From Paracoccaceae bacterium (GTDB lineage Bacteria; Pseudomonadota; Alphaproteobacteria; Rhodobacterales; Rhodobacteraceae): DNA of 47,193 bases. Position numbers and translations under genes: made by a program. The stretch covers positions 1-47,193 of the forward strand of contig JACIYW010000004.1 in NCBI GenBank assembly GCA_014359745.1. Direction: 5' to 3'. The notes under the pieces are model-generated. The model did no database searches. It had not been told where the DNA came from and saw only the letters and a list, made by a program, of their open reading frames with translations. Below, piece after piece: positions 17,004-26,446 of the stretch (position 1 is the first letter of the stretch; each line of letters starts with the position of its first letter).

Positions 17004-17246
17004 ATGTTTACCATCGAACACGATTTCGACGCGACAGTGGTCACCCTTGTGGATGAGGGCGCGGCACCCCTGCAAGAAGACGTCACCCTGAACGCCTTTG
17101 AAGATTGCATCACCGTCAACCAATACGATCCGCGCCGCGAAGACATGGTGACCATCACCCTGTCAATGGCGCAGGCCCAGGATCTCGCTGCCGCGCTGAA
17201 CCTGCCCGAAGGCATCTACCGCATCAAACGCCCGACCCCGCGATAG
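17004..17246 (+). CDS. Small conserved protein of unknown function
   Basis: An 80-residue acidic protein beginning MFTIEHDFDATVVTLVDEG and ending in LNLPEGIYRI. I recall close relatives across Rhodobacterales, always of unknown function. No signal peptide or membrane segment. ATG at 17004 is chosen because it begins the conserved part; the open frame upstream lies antisense to the M48 gene. There is no clear Shine-Dalgarno. It is divergent from the M48 lipoprotein gene and is followed at once by a gene-end repeat. Confidence 0.7.
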   Translation: MFTIEHDFDATVVTLVDEGAAPLQEDVTLNAFEDCITVNQYDPRREDMVTITLSMAQAQDLAAALNLPEGIYRIKRPTPR

Positions 17247-17327
17247 CGGGTTTCGGCCCATCGGGTTCATTGTCTTGAACGGTGCGCGCTTGGTCGGCGT
17301 GGAGACGCGTATTTGGGCCAAGATGAA
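17247..17327 (+). repeat. Gene-end dispersed repeat, copy 1 (plus strand)
   Basis: Starts at the base after the stop of the 80-residue gene. It reads GGGTTTCGGCCCATCGGG, then TTCATTG, a GCGCGC core, and CGTATTTGGGCCAAGATGAA. Three related copies occur at 18161, 23931 and 31269, each directly after a gene and in its sense. Copies 1 and 2 share the CGTATTTGGGCCAAGATGAA tail. Confidence 0.8.
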
Positions 17328-17396
17328 CCGGGATAGTATTTTCTCGGGTGCTCACGCGGCGGATCTGATCGCGCGCAACAGGCGCCAAGGCGCGCC

Positions 17397-17969
17397 TTAC
17401 GGGATGATCCTGGTGTATTTGGTTCCGCCCAGCGTGGCCCCGGCCATCAGCCCCGCCTGACCGAACACGAAGGCGATGATCGGCGCAAGCCCGGTGGTGG
17501 TGTCGGTGCCAAGGCTGCCGCCCTGATCGTCGATCGCATATTTCATGTCGGCCCCGACCGCCCATCCCGACGCGCGGCGAAAATCCGAAAGCGCCTCTTC
17601 GGTCATGAAAAACAGCGCATGCGCATATTGCTGCGCGCCGATCTGAAGGCCAAAGGTGGCGCGGGTGGCCGAATAATAATCCACCGTGACGCCATTGATC
17701 TGCAACGCCCCCCGGCCATAGCTGCCGCCGATGCCCAGGCCCGCCTCGGTCACCAGCGGCATGTACAGGATGCCAAAGGCTTTGTCGGCCAGGTCGCGGG
17801 TGCCGGCATAGTTGGTGAAAAGATACTCGCGCGTCGCCTCGACCCGCGCGTCGATCACGGCGGCGTCCTTGCTGTCCACACCGTTGCCGCAGGCCGCCGT
17901 CAGCGTGAGCATCGCGCCCGCGCCCGCCAGAAGGCCACGCCGCGATAGGAATGAAAGCCCGTTGTTCAT
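17397..17969 (-). CDS. SYLF/YSC84-domain lipoprotein
   Basis: A 190-residue protein. The N terminus has a twin-arginine-like SRRGLLAGAGAM followed by a lipobox ending TAAC, so it is exported and probably lipidated. The mature part is a SYLF (YSC84) domain: ADKAFGILYMPLVTEAGLGIGG, split here as KAFGILYMPLV and GLGIGGSYGRGAL, then DYYSATRATFGLQIG. The family binds phosphoinositides in eukaryotes; the bacterial role is unclear. I start at ATG 17969, with GGGGC 5 bases upstream; an in-frame ATG at 17981 adds four residues. A strong promoter lies upstream. Confidence 0.88.
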   Translation of the reverse strand: MNNGLSFLSRRGLLAGAGAMLTLTAACGNGVDSKDAAVIDARVEATREYLFTNYAGTRDLADKAFGILYMPLVTEAGLGIGGSYGRGALQINGVTVDYYSATRATFGLQIGAQQYAHALFFMTEEALSDFRRASGWAVGADMKYAIDDQGGSLGTDTTTGLAPIIAFVFGQAGLMAGATLGGTKYTRIIP

Positions 17970-18015
17970 GTGCTGCCCCATGGTTGAACGGCCGATTTCT
18001 GGCCGATTGCGGCTA

Positions 18016-18044
18016 TTTATAGGGGCAGAGCCACGAAATGTCAC
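18016..18044 (-). promoter_or_regulatory. Probable promoter of the SYLF lipoprotein gene
   Basis: Minus strand: GTGACA (18044-18039), 17 bases, TATAAA (18021-18016). Start of transcription would be near 18009. The leader then contains GGCCGATT twice, 11 bp apart. The rest of this intergenic stretch up to 18160 shows nothing else clear. Confidence 0.6.
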
Positions 18045-18160
18045 CTGATACTGTGGTGATCGGCGGTAAATCGCGCTTTTTCCGGTCGGGCAGAATCGCC
18101 AGGGGCGCGTCTTGCGCCCAACCCGGTCAGCACCCTGACCGCCCAAAAACCCTCGCTCAT

Positions 18161-18245
18161 TTCATCTTGGCCCAAATACGCGAATCCCCGCGCCGACCAC
18201 GCGCGCGCCGGTCAGGGCAATGACCCCGACCAACCCAAACCTGCC
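18161..18245 (-). repeat. Gene-end dispersed repeat, copy 2 (minus strand)
   Basis: Begins at the base after the stop of the small gene at 18246 and reads along the minus strand. It shares with copy 1 the TTCATCTTGGCCCAAATACG end (plus-strand reading) and the GCGCGCG core, with GGTC-type arms around it. Confidence 0.8.
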
Positions 18246-18449
18246 CTAAAGCCGGGTGATGCGGCGGGTGGCGCGCATGGCTTGCCCTGCATTTTTCGCC
18301 GTCTGTTTGGCGCGGCGGTCCTGATCGGCCTCGGCCCCGGTCAGGGGGGGCTGATCCTTGCGGCGCCGTCCCAGCATGGAAAACCCGCTGCGGATACCGT
18401 GATTGATCACCTGCCGGATGATCATGTTGATGATGGCGTTGGCGTTCAT
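18246..18449 (-). CDS. Small basic protein of unknown function
   Basis: A 67-residue protein beginning MNANAIINMIIRQVINHGIR, followed by GFSMLGRRRKDQPPL and a basic Arg/Lys-rich tail. The first 20 residues look amphipathic and could touch the membrane. ATG at 18449 has a perfect AGGAGG 4 bases upstream, strong evidence for the start. It lies 16 bp after scpB on the same strand and probably ends that operon. I do not recognise the family; similar small proteins sit after scpB in related genomes, as I recall. Confidence 0.75.
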   Translation of the reverse strand: MNANAIINMIIRQVINHGIRSGFSMLGRRRKDQPPLTGAEADQDRRAKQTAKNAGQAMRATRRITRL

Positions 18450-18465
18450 GCTGGCCTCCTGATGG

Positions 18466-19119
18466 TCAGTCCTCGAACAACTCGCTTTGTCCGGGGCGGG
18501 GGGTGTCTTCGTCTTCGGCGTCCTGCCCAAAGCCGGGGGCGGGGCGGTTATCAAGCAGCCCTGCGGCGCGCAGATCCTTCAGACCCGGCAGATCCCGCGC
18601 GCTTTCCAGACCGAAGTGATCCAGGAAACCGTCGGTCACCACGAATGTCACCGGCCTGCCGGGGGTCAGGCGGCGGCGGCCAAAGCGTATCCAGTCGAGA
18701 TCCAGCAACTGCTCGATCGTCCCGCGCGACACGGCCACGCCGCGAATTTCCTCGATCTCGGCGCGGGTCACGGGTTGATGGTAGGCGATGATCGCCAGCG
18801 TTTCAATCGCGGCGCGCGACAGTTTGCGCATCTCGACGGTTTCGTGATGCATCAGATAGCCCAGATCGGGCGCCGATCGAAACGCCCAGCCGTCGTTGAT
18901 GCGCACCAGATGCACGCCGCGCCCGGCATAATGGCGGCGCAGGGCCGCCAGCGCCTCGGCCGGGTCGCAGCCATGCGGCATCCGCGCGGCCAGCGCCTGC
19001 ACCGTCAAGGGATCGGCCGATGCGAACAGCATCGCCTCGACCATGCGTTCCTGTTCGGCCATCGTGGGCGGGGCGAAAAGCGGCGTTTCCGCAGCGGTGT
19101 CGGCGCTCTTGTCGGTCAT
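18466..19119 (-). CDS. scpB: Segregation and condensation protein B
   Basis: A 217-residue winged-helix protein that binds the kleisin ScpA in the SMC condensin complex, which compacts and separates chromosomes. The family core is clear: MVEAMLFASADPLTVQALA near the start, RNA-independent helix EMRKLSRAAIETLAIIAYHQP, then VTRAEIEEIRGVAVSRGTIE. The C terminus is acidic and Pro/Gly-rich, as often seen. It overlaps the scpA part of the upstream fusion gene by 4 bp (ATGA), so the two are translationally coupled. Confidence 0.95.
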   Translation of the reverse strand: MTDKSADTAAETPLFAPPTMAEQERMVEAMLFASADPLTVQALAARMPHGCDPAEALAALRRHYAGRGVHLVRINDGWAFRSAPDLGYLMHHETVEMRKLSRAAIETLAIIAYHQPVTRAEIEEIRGVAVSRGTIEQLLDLDWIRFGRRRLTPGRPVTFVVTDGFLDHFGLESARDLPGLKDLRAAGLLDNRPAPGFGQDAEDEDTPRPGQSELFED

Positions 19120-20924
19120 GTCGGCTCCGATCTGGCGCGGATCTGGATCGGGGCGAATGTGTCGCCCTGCCTTATGTCGATCTGGCCGCGTTTGGCCAGT
19201 TCCAGCGTTGCCGCGAATGTCGCCGCCGTGGCCGACCGGCGCCGCGCCGGATCGTCCAGCCAGTCGGCGGGCAGGTAAGACGCCAGATCGGCCCAGCCGA
19301 TGTCCGCCCCCCCGGCGCCCAATTGCCCGCGCATCCGTTCCAGCGCCTGTTCCAGCGTGTAAACGTCATGCCGGTCAAAGGCATAGGGGCGGAATTCGTC
19401 GCGGGTGCGCAGCCGCGCATAGGCCTGCATCAGATCCAGCAGCGTCGCGCCATATTCAAAGCGACGCACCCGCGTCACATCCTGCGGCAGGCCGCGCGCG
19501 AAGAAATCGCGCCCCAGCCGGTCGCGCGCCATCAGTTGTGCTGCGGCCGCGCGCATCGCCTCAAGGCGCTGCAACTGAAAGGCCAGATGTGTCGCCAGAT
19601 CCTCGGCCGACGGGCCGTCCTCGGTCGGGTCTGGCGGCAGCAGCAGCCGCGACTTGAGATAGGCAAGCCAGGCCGCCATCACCAGATAATCGGCGGCCAG
19701 TTCGATGCGCAGGGCGCGCACCCGTTCCACGAACCCCAGATATTGCTCGGCCAGTTGCAGCACCGATATCTTGCGCAGATCGACCTTTTGCGTGCGCGAC
19801 AGCGTCAGCAACAGGTCAAGCGGCCCCTCGAACCCGTCCACATCGATGATCAGCGCCTCATCGGCGCGGCGGGCGAGGATATCGGCGGCGTCGGGTTCAG
19901 CCATCGGCCCCGCCCAGATACCGCCCATGATACCGCCCATGATACCGGTGAATTCCGCCTCAAGGGCGGCGCAGTCAAGCGCGGGCGCCATCTCGGGGCG
20001 CAGGGCCAGCGCGCGTTCGGCGCGGGCAATGGCCCCGGCGCTCATCGGTCCCACCCGTTCGGCGACCTCCGCGGCCTCACGCGCATCGCCATTGCAATGC
20101 AGCACCAGGTCGCATCCCGCCGCCAGCGCCGCGCCCGCGCGCGCGCCCACCCGCCCGGCCAGCGCCTGCATGGAAATGTCATCGGTCATCAGCAGCCCTT
20201 CAAACCCGATCCATGCGCGGATCATAGCAAGGATTTCCGGCGATGTCGTGGCGGGGTTGTGCGGATCAAGCGCGTCAAAGACCACATGCGCCGTCATGCC
20301 CAGCGGCAGGTCGGCCAGCGCCCGGAACGGCACGAAATCGGTCTGCCGCAGGGTCTCGATATCGGCACTGACGCGCGGCAGGTGGTGGTGGCTGTCGGCC
20401 TCTGCGCGGCCATGGCCGGGCAGGTGCTTGACCACCGGCAACACGCCCCCCGCCAGCAAACCATCGGCCACCGCGCGCGCGGCGGTGGTCACACTTTCGG
20501 CATCGGTGCCATGGCAGCGGTTGCGCAGGAACGGGTGGGTGTCGGGCCCGGCGATGTCGGCCACGGGCGCGCAATTGGTGTCGATGCCCAGCGCGCGCAA
20601 TTCCGCCGCGATCAGCGCCGCGCGCAGATACAGCGCCCGCGTACTGCCCCCGCTTTGGGCCATCTGCTCCAGCGGCGGCAGCCAGTCGCGCCACTGCGGC
20701 GGGCGCAGCCGCGCCACGCGCCCGCCTTCCTGATCGATCAGCACCGGCGCGTCGCGTCCGACCGCATCGCGCAGATCCGCCGTCAGGCGGCGGATCTGCG
20801 CGGGATCGATCAGATTGCGGGCAAAAAGGATGAACCCCCAGGGATCGGCGCGGCCCAGAAACCGCGCCTCATCGCGCGACAGGCGGGGGCCGGCGCAGCC
20901 AAGGATGCACGCCCCCGCGACCAT
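19116..20924 (-). CDS. NagZ-ScpA in-frame fusion: beta-N-acetylhexosaminidase plus condensin kleisin
   Basis: One uninterrupted 602-codon frame joins two normally separate proteins. Residues 1-336 are NagZ, a GH3 enzyme of peptidoglycan recycling: LIDQEGGRVARL, KHLPGHGRAEADSHHHLP with the catalytic His loop, and LLMTDDISMQAL with the nucleophile Asp. Residues from Met341 are ScpA: DVDGFEGPLDLLLTL, KVDLRKISVLQLAEQYL, and a C-terminal winged helix. The joint contains a 12-bp repeat (GIMG twice) and Trp337 (TGG), which would be a TGA stop after one base change. ScpA could still be made alone from ATG 19904. The gene starts directly after the SPOR gene (TGA then ATG) and overlaps scpB by 4 bp. 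Confidence 0.88.
   Translation of the reverse strand: MVAGACILGCAGPRLSRDEARFLGRADPWGFILFARNLIDPAQIRRLTADLRDAVGRDAPVLIDQEGGRVARLRPPQWRDWLPPLEQMAQSGGSTRALYLRAALIAAELRALGIDTNCAPVADIAGPDTHPFLRNRCHGTDAESVTTAARAVADGLLAGGVLPVVKHLPGHGRAEADSHHHLPRVSADIETLRQTDFVPFRALADLPLGMTAHVVFDALDPHNPATTSPEILAMIRAWIGFEGLLMTDDISMQALAGRVGARAGAALAAGCDLVLHCNGDAREAAEVAERVGPMSAGAIARAERALALRPEMAPALDCAALEAEFTGIMGGIMGGIWAGPMAEPDAADILARRADEALIIDVDGFEGPLDLLLTLSRTQKVDLRKISVLQLAEQYLGFVERVRALRIELAADYLVMAAWLAYLKSRLLLPPDPTEDGPSAEDLATHLAFQLQRLEAMRAAAAQLMARDRLGRDFFARGLPQDVTRVRRFEYGATLLDLMQAYARLRTRDEFRPYAFDRHDVYTLEQALERMRGQLGAGGADIGWADLASYLPADWLDDPARRRSATAATFAATLELAKRGQIDIRQGDTFAPIQIRARSEPT
19917..19947. repeat. 12-bp tandem repeat at the NagZ-ScpA joint
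   Basis: gataccgcccat occurs twice exactly (19917-19928, 19929-19940) and a third time partly (to 19947). It keeps the frame and gives GIMG repeats just before the presumed former nagZ stop. Confidence 0.85.
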
Positions 20925-21932
20925 TCAGCGGATCATGACCGGGATGCAGCTTGTGTCTTCGGCCAGGAGCGTGGCGCAGAACCGGCGCGCATCGCCTTCA
21001 TCGGCAAAGCCCAGCGCGCGCAGACGCACAAAGCTGCGCCCGTTGCTTTCGGCGGCCTGAATAACCGGCTGCCGCCCTTCCAGATAGGCGCCGAACCGGC
21101 TTTGCAGGCGCTCCCATGCCTCCCCGGCCTTTTCCGCGTCGTCAAAGGCGCCAAGCTGCACCAGCCTGGTGCCGGGGGCCAGGTTTTCGGGGTCGGTCAC
21201 CGGTTCGGGGGCCAAGGTTGCGGGGGTTTCGGCCACAAGGTTTTCCACCTGCCCGATCGGGGCATCAAGCGCCGCGATCCGGTCGTGCGCACCCGCTCCG
21301 GCCTTCGGACGGGCAAGGGGGCGGGGCGAGCGCAGGATGCTGCTCTTGACGCCCAGCGCCTCGGCCAGCGCCGCATCAAGGGCGCTGCCGAACACCCCGG
21401 ACGTGCCGGGTTCTTCGGAAAGCGCCCTGGTCTGGCTGGCCGCTTCGGCGGCAAGGGCGCCGGGTGTGTCGGGCACAGGGTCGGCAAGGTCGGCAGGGGC
21501 GGCAGGGTCGGTCGTGCGCAGACTGGCCAGCACCACCGGCGGCGCCTCGGCCGTGATCCGGTGTTCGGCCCTGGTGACGGCGTCCATGGGCCGGTCTTCC
21601 TCTGCCAGGCGAATCGGGCGCGGCGCCAGAACCACGCGATCGGCGGGCGCCGCCGCCTCGCCCAGCGCGGCCACGCGGTTCACCGACAGGCCCTGATGCG
21701 CGGCCTGCTGCCCGCCCGGATCATCGGGCGCGATCCGGCCCAGCCCCGCAAGGGCATGCACCACCGGAACCCCGCTGACATCGCGCACCATCAGCCGATA
21801 GGTCCAGACCCCAAGCCCCATCACCAGCGCAACCGATACAACGGCCACCCCCCAGCGCATCGTGGTCTGCACAACCTCCAGCCGCGCCGCAGGTTCGGAT
21901 GCCGAAAAATCCTCGAAATAACTTTCTGCCAT
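20925..21932 (-). CDS. SPOR-domain membrane protein
   Basis: A 335-residue protein with a short cytoplasmic tail, one membrane helix at about residues 28-47 and a long Ala/Pro-rich periplasmic linker. The last 75 or so residues form a SPOR domain (LVQLGAFDDAEKAGEAWERL, then RLRALGFADEGDARRFC). SPOR domains bind glycan strands lacking stem peptides, mainly at division sites. Such glycans fit with NagZ, the next gene, whose start follows the stop with no gap. ATG at 21932 is preferred to one at 21947. It probably forms one operon with argS upstream (131-bp gap) and nagZ-scpA-scpB downstream. Confidence 0.9.
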   Translation of the reverse strand: MAESYFEDFSASEPAARLEVVQTTMRWGVAVVSVALVMGLGVWTYRLMVRDVSGVPVVHALAGLGRIAPDDPGGQQAAHQGLSVNRVAALGEAAAPADRVVLAPRPIRLAEEDRPMDAVTRAEHRITAEAPPVVLASLRTTDPAAPADLADPVPDTPGALAAEAASQTRALSEEPGTSGVFGSALDAALAEALGVKSSILRSPRPLARPKAGAGAHDRIAALDAPIGQVENLVAETPATLAPEPVTDPENLAPGTRLVQLGAFDDAEKAGEAWERLQSRFGAYLEGRQPVIQAAESNGRSFVRLRALGFADEGDARRFCATLLAEDTSCIPVMIR

Positions 21933-22063
21933 GCTCTGCCCCATCACCCCGGCGCGTTACCCGCCGTGGGTTTGCTGCGACCGCTGTCGCGGCCCTTGGT
22001 TTGCTCCGGCACCCGGCCGGTTATCGTTCAAAACTGCCTGCTGACCGGTTGCGGTGGCTTTTA

Positions 22064-23809
22064 TCAGCGCATTTCCACGACCGGCTTGACCCCAAGGATA
22101 CCAAGACCTGAGGAAATAACAACAGCCACGGCACGGGCAAGGGCGATTTTCGCCTGCGACGTGGCAATGTCACCCTCCTGGATGAAACGCAGCGCCGGAT
22201 CGTCATGGCCCTTGTTCCACAGGCCATGCAGATCCCCGGCCAGTTCATACAGGAAAAACGCGATGCGATGCGGTTCCTTGGTCCGCGCGGCCAGATCCAC
22301 CTGGCGCGGCCATTCGGCCAGTTTGCGCGCCAGTGCCAGCTCTGCCTCATGCGCCAGGCGCGACAGATCGGCGGCGGCAAGGCTGGCATCATCGGCGGGG
22401 ATACCCGCCTCGCCCGCCTTGCGGATCACCGAACAGATCCGCGCATGGGCGTATTGCACATAGAACACCGGGTTTTCGCGGGATTGTTCCAGCACCTTGT
22501 CGAAATCGAAATCCAGCGGCGCGTCGTTCTTGCGGGTCAGCATCACGAACCGGGTCACATCGGGGCCGACCTGATCGACCACCTCGCGCAGCGTCACGAA
22601 GGTGCCCGCGCGTTTCGACATCTTGTAGGGCACGCCGCCGCGCCACAGCTTGACCAGTTGCATCAGCCGCACCTCAAGCGGCACCCGCCCGCCCGACAGG
22701 GCCGAAACGGCCGCCTTCATCCGCTTGACATAGCCGCCGTGATCGGCGCCGAACACATCGATCAACAGATCGTAGCCACGGCTGATCTTGTCGTAATGAT
22801 AGGCGATATCGGGGGCGAAATAGGTCCAGGAGCCATCGGATTTGCGGATCGGGCGATCCACGTCATCGCCATGCGCGGTTGACCGGAACAGCGTCTGCTC
22901 GCGCTCTTCCCAATCCTCGGGCAGCTTGCCCTTGGGCGGCTCCAGCACCCCCGTATAGATCAGCCCGGCATCATCCAGCGCCTTGATCGCCGCCTCGATC
23001 CGGCCGGTGCCGTAAAGCGATTTCTCCGAGAAATAGCGATCCATCGTCACGCCCAGCGCCGCCAGATCGTCGCGGATCATCGCCATCATCCGCTGCATGG
23101 CGAATTCGCGCACCAGGTCCAGCCAATCGGCCTCGGGACGGTTCAGCAGGCTGTCGCCGTATTTTTCCTTCAGCGCGTTGCCGACCGGGATCAGGTAATC
23201 GCCGGGATACAGCCCCTCGGCGATCTCGGGCGAAAGCCCGTGCGCCTCGCGGTAGCGTTCATAGGCCGACCGCGCCAGCACATCGACCTGCGCGCCGCCA
23301 TCGTTGATGTAATATTCGCGCGTCACCTCATGGCCGGTAAAGATCATCAGCCGCGCCAGCACATCGCCAAACACCGCGCCGCGCACATGGCCGACATGCA
23401 TCGGCCCGGTCGGGTTGGCCGACACGAATTCGATATTCACCCGCTGCCCCGCGCCGATGTCCGACCGGCCGAAATCGGTGCCCGTGCGCAGCACCGTGCC
23501 AACCATGCCCTGCCATTGCGCCGCCGCCAGCGCCAGGTTGATGAACCCCGGCCCCGCCACTTCGGCGGTGGCGATGCGCGGATCGGTGGCCAGATCGGCG
23601 GCCAGCGCCCCGGCGATATCGCGCGGTTTCAGCCCGGCGGGCCTGGCCAGCACCATCGCGGCGTTGGTCGCCATGTCGCCATGGGCGGGGTCGCGCGGCG
23701 GTTCCACCGCCACGGCCGCATAATCCATCCCGGCAGGCAGGGTTCCGGCCGCCACCAGCGCCTCAAGCCCGGCAATCACGCGGGCGCGCATTTCTGAAAA
23801 CAGGTTCAT
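22064..23809 (-). CDS. argS: Arginyl-tRNA synthetase
   Basis: A 581-residue class I aminoacyl-tRNA synthetase that charges tRNA-Arg. It has the Add-1 domain at the N terminus, the HIGH-type motif as [19 protein letters not shown] near residue 125, and a KMSKR-type loop [10 protein letters not shown] near residue 400. The C-terminal DALR anticodon-binding domain holds [12 protein letters not shown] near residue 460. ATG at 23809 begins the conserved N terminus; an open stretch of 17 codons upstream is not conserved in character. It heads the argS-SPOR-nagZ/scpA-scpB run. Confidence 0.97.
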   Translation of the reverse strand: MNLFSEMRARVIAGLEALVAAGTLPAGMDYAAVAVEPPRDPAHGDMATNAAMVLARPAGLKPRDIAGALAADLATDPRIATAEVAGPGFINLALAAAQWQGMVGTVLRTGTDFGRSDIGAGQRVNIEFVSANPTGPMHVGHVRGAVFGDVLARLMIFTGHEVTREYYINDGGAQVDVLARSAYERYREAHGLSPEIAEGLYPGDYLIPVGNALKEKYGDSLLNRPEADWLDLVREFAMQRMMAMIRDDLAALGVTMDRYFSEKSLYGTGRIEAAIKALDDAGLIYTGVLEPPKGKLPEDWEEREQTLFRSTAHGDDVDRPIRKSDGSWTYFAPDIAYHYDKISRGYDLLIDVFGADHGGYVKRMKAAVSALSGGRVPLEVRLMQLVKLWRGGVPYKMSKRAGTFVTLREVVDQVGPDVTRFVMLTRKNDAPLDFDFDKVLEQSRENPVFYVQYAHARICSVIRKAGEAGIPADDASLAAADLSRLAHEAELALARKLAEWPRQVDLAARTKEPHRIAFFLYELAGDLHGLWNKGHDDPALRFIQEGDIATSQAKIALARAVAVVISSGLGILGVKPVVEMR

Positions 23810-23930
23810 CTTGTCATCCTTTGCCGGGGCAGGGTGTATCACGGCCCACGCCCGCGTCAATCATCGCCACAAGCAGCCGGGGCGGAAGGATGATCGGCCC
23901 CGCCCCTTGGGCGCACAAGCAAATCTTTTT

Positions 23931-24016
23931 TCCCATCCTCTCGAAAAAATACTCGTATCCGGCGCCCGCCACGCGCGCGCCGGTCGGGGCAATGAACCCG
24001 ACGGGCCGAAACCGCC
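23931..24016 (-). repeat. Gene-end dispersed repeat, copy 3 (minus strand)
   Basis: Starts at the base after the malic enzyme stop and reads on the minus strand. It forms two hairpins: GTCGGG/CCCGAC, then CCGGCGC/GCGCCGG, followed by ATACGAGTATTTTTT. With copy 4 it shares CCATCCTCTCGAAAAAATAC (plus reading). This copy looks like a working intrinsic terminator. Confidence 0.85.
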
Positions 24017-26296
24017 CTAGCCGTATTGCGCCACCGTCGATCCGGCAAGGGCGGCCATGTTGATCAGCCCCCGCGTGGTGATCGAGGGGGTGACGATATG
24101 CGCCCGGTTGCCCATGCCCATCAGGATCGGCCCCACCTCCAGCCCGTTACCACGCATTTTCAGGATGTTGCGCACGCCGCTGGCCGCGTCGATGCTGGCA
24201 AAGATCAGGATGTTCGCGGCGGCGCTGTAGCGGGCGTTGGGAAAGATCCGCGTCCGCAATTCGGGATCGAGTGCGGCATCCACCGACATCTCGCCCTCAT
24301 AATCGAAATCGACCCCGGCGGCATCCAGAAGCGCCAGCGCCGCGCGCATCCTGCGGCCGCTGTCATTGTCGAGATTGCCGAATTGCGAATGCGAACAGAT
24401 GGCGATCTTGGGCGTGACCCCGAAGCGGCGCGCGTGGCGCGCGGCGCCGATGATGGTGTCGCGCAACTGTTCGGGGGTGGGTTCGGCATGTATCTGGGTG
24501 TCGGCGATGAACAGCGGCCCCTCTTCCTGGATCATCAGCGACAGCGCCCCGACGGGGTGGCGGGTGGTATCGGCCAGCATCTGCGTGACATAGTTCAGGT
24601 GCCACAGATACTGCCCGAACGTGCCGCAGATCATGCTGTCGGCCTCGCCCCGGTGGACCATCACGGCGGCGATGGCGGTAGAGTTGGTGCGCATCACCGC
24701 ACGCGCGGTGTCAGGGGTGACGCCGCGCCGTTCCAGCACCCGGTGATAGGTTTCCCAGTAATCGCGATAGCGCGGATCGCTTTGGGGGTTCACGCACTGG
24801 AAATCCTTGTCGGGGCGGATCGGCAGGCCGGCCCGTTCGCAGCGCGCGGCCACCACGTCGGGGCGGCCGATCAGCACCGGTTCTTCGGTGGTTTCCTCGA
24901 GCAGGGCGTTGGCGGTGCGCAGCACCCGTTCATCCTCGCCCTCGGCGAAGACGATGCGCCGCGACGTGGCGCGCGCCGCCTCGAACACCGGGCGCATCAG
25001 CAGCGCCGATCGGAACACCGACCCGTCAAGTTTCATCTTGTAGGCGTCAAGATCGTCGATTGGCCGGGTCGCGACGCCCGTTTCCATCGCGGCCTTGGCC
25101 ACGGCGGGGGCCACGATGCCCATCAGGCGCGGATCAAAGGGTTTGGGGATCAGGTAATCGGCGCCGAAGGTCATCTGTTCGCCACGATAGGCCGCCGCCG
25201 CCTCGGCGCTCGTGGTGGCGCGGGCAAGCTGGGCGATGCCCTCGATACAGGCGATTTTCATCGCGTCGTTGATCTCGGTCGCGCCGACATCAAGGGCGCC
25301 GCGAAAGATGAAGGGAAAGCACAGAACATTGTTGACCTGATTGGGATAATCAGACCGCCCGGTAGCGATTATTGCGCCGGGCGCAACGGTGCGCGCGACG
25401 TCCGGGTCAATCTCGGGGGCGGGGTTGGCCAGCGCGAAGATGATCGGCCGCGGGGCCATCCGCGCCACCATCGCCGCCGTCAGAACACCGGGCCCCGACA
25501 GGCCAAGGAACAGATCGGCGCCGTCGATCACATCATCGAGCGTGCGCAGATCGGTCTTTTGCGCGTAGGCGGCCTTTTGGGGGGTCATGTCGACCTCGCG
25601 GCCCTCAAATACCAGGCCGTGGATATCGCACAGCCAGATGTTTTCGCGCCGCACCCCCAGTTTTTGCAGCATGTTCAGGCAGGCGATCCCCGCCGCCCCG
25701 CCCCCGGTCGAGACGATCTTGATATCCGCGAACGCCTTGCCCGCCACATGCAGCGCATTGACCGCCGCCGCCCCCACCACGATGGCGGTGCCGTGCTGAT
25801 CGTCGTGAAACACCGGGATGTTCATGCGTTCCTGACACAGCCGCTCCACGATAAAGCAGTCGGGCGCCTTGATATCCTCAAGATTGATCGCGCCAAAGGT
25901 GGGTTCCAGCGCGCAGACGATATCGGCCAGCTTTTCGGGATCGGATTCGTTCACCTCGATATCGAAACAGTCGATATTGGCGAATTTCTTGAACAGAACC
26001 GCCTTGCCCTCCATCACCGGTTTGGAGGCCAGCGCGCCGATATTGCCCAGGCCCAGCACCGCGCTGCCGTTGGTGACCACCGCGACCAGATTACCGCGCG
26101 CGGTAAAGCGGGCGGCATTGGCCGGATCGGTCTTGATTTCCAGGCAGGCCTCGGCCACGCCGGGGCTGTAGGCGCGCGACAGGTCGCGGCCATTTGCCAT
26201 CGGTTTGGTCGCGCGGATTTCGAGCTTTCCGGGTTTGGGAAATTCGTGGTAATCCAGCGCCGCCTGCCGCGTGTTGTCCTGCCGGGTCTCTTCCAT
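24017..26296 (-). CDS. maeB: NADP-type malic enzyme with C-terminal phosphotransacetylase-like domain
   Basis: A 759-residue two-domain protein. Residues 1-430 are malic enzyme, which turns malate into pyruvate, CO2 and NAD(P)[25 protein letters not shown] and the dinucleotide motif [12 protein letters not shown]. Residues about 440-759 resemble phosphotransacetylase ([17 protein letters not shown] to [18 protein letters not shown]); in MaeB proteins this part is thought to be regulatory. ATG 26296 lies 4 bases after GGGAGG; ATG 26299 lies too close to it but cannot be excluded. A 14-bp palindrome sits 32 bp upstream. The gene ends directly at a dispersed repeat. Confidence 0.95.
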   Translation of the reverse strand: MEETRQDNTRQAALDYHEFPKPGKLEIRATKPMANGRDLSRAYSPGVAEACLEIKTDPANAARFTARGNLVAVVTNGSAVLGLGNIGALASKPVMEGKAVLFKKFANIDCFDIEVNESDPEKLADIVCALEPTFGAINLEDIKAPDCFIVERLCQERMNIPVFHDDQHGTAIVVGAAAVNALHVAGKAFADIKIVSTGGGAAGIACLNMLQKLGVRRENIWLCDIHGLVFEGREVDMTPQKAAYAQKTDLRTLDDVIDGADLFLGLSGPGVLTAAMVARMAPRPIIFALANPAPEIDPDVARTVAPGAIIATGRSDYPNQVNNVLCFPFIFRGALDVGATEINDAMKIACIEGIAQLARATTSAEAAAAYRGEQMTFGADYLIPKPFDPRLMGIVAPAVAKAAMETGVATRPIDDLDAYKMKLDGSVFRSALLMRPVFEAARATSRRIVFAEGEDERVLRTANALLEETTEEPVLIGRPDVVAARCERAGLPIRPDKDFQCVNPQSDPRYRDYWETYHRVLERRGVTPDTARAVMRTNSTAIAAVMVHRGEADSMICGTFGQYLWHLNYVTQMLADTTRHPVGALSLMIQEEGPLFIADTQIHAEPTPEQLRDTIIGAARHARRFGVTPKIAICSHSQFGNLDNDSGRRMRAALALLDAAGVDFDYEGEMSVDAALDPELRTRIFPNARYSAAANILIFASIDAASGVRNILKMRGNGLEVGPILMGMGNRAHIVTPSITTRGLINMAALAGSTVAQYG

Positions 26297-26328
26297 CATG
26301 CCTCCCTTGCGCCACCGGGGGCGTCTTT

Positions 26329-26342
26329 GTTTAACGTTAAAC
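26329..26342. promoter_or_regulatory. Perfect 14-bp palindrome before maeB
   Basis: GTTTAACGTTAAAC with a central CG, the symmetry common among LacI-family sites. A candidate maeB promoter lies just upstream on the minus strand (TTGAAC 26387-26382, 18 bases, TATTTC 26363-26358). The palindrome would then sit at about +9 to +22, where a bound repressor could block transcription. Confidence 0.5.
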
Positions 26343-26446
26343 TACACCGTTCCCGCAGAAATAGCGCCCCTGAGGTGCCCGGTTCAAGCGGAACTTGCAA
26401 AATCGGCGGGCGCGGATCACTCTGGCCGCAGCAGGCGGGGAAGGTG

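Noticed and set aside
19020-22463. An 1147-codon open frame on the plus strand opposite argS, the SPOR gene and nagZ-scpA
   Set aside because: It is antisense to four well-supported genes, has Arg/Gln/His-rich composition typical of a high-GC shadow frame, and matches no family.
26329-26342. CtrA site at the maeB palindrome
   Set aside because: The two TTAA blocks are only 2 bases apart (TTAACGTTAA), not the 7 needed for a CtrA full site.
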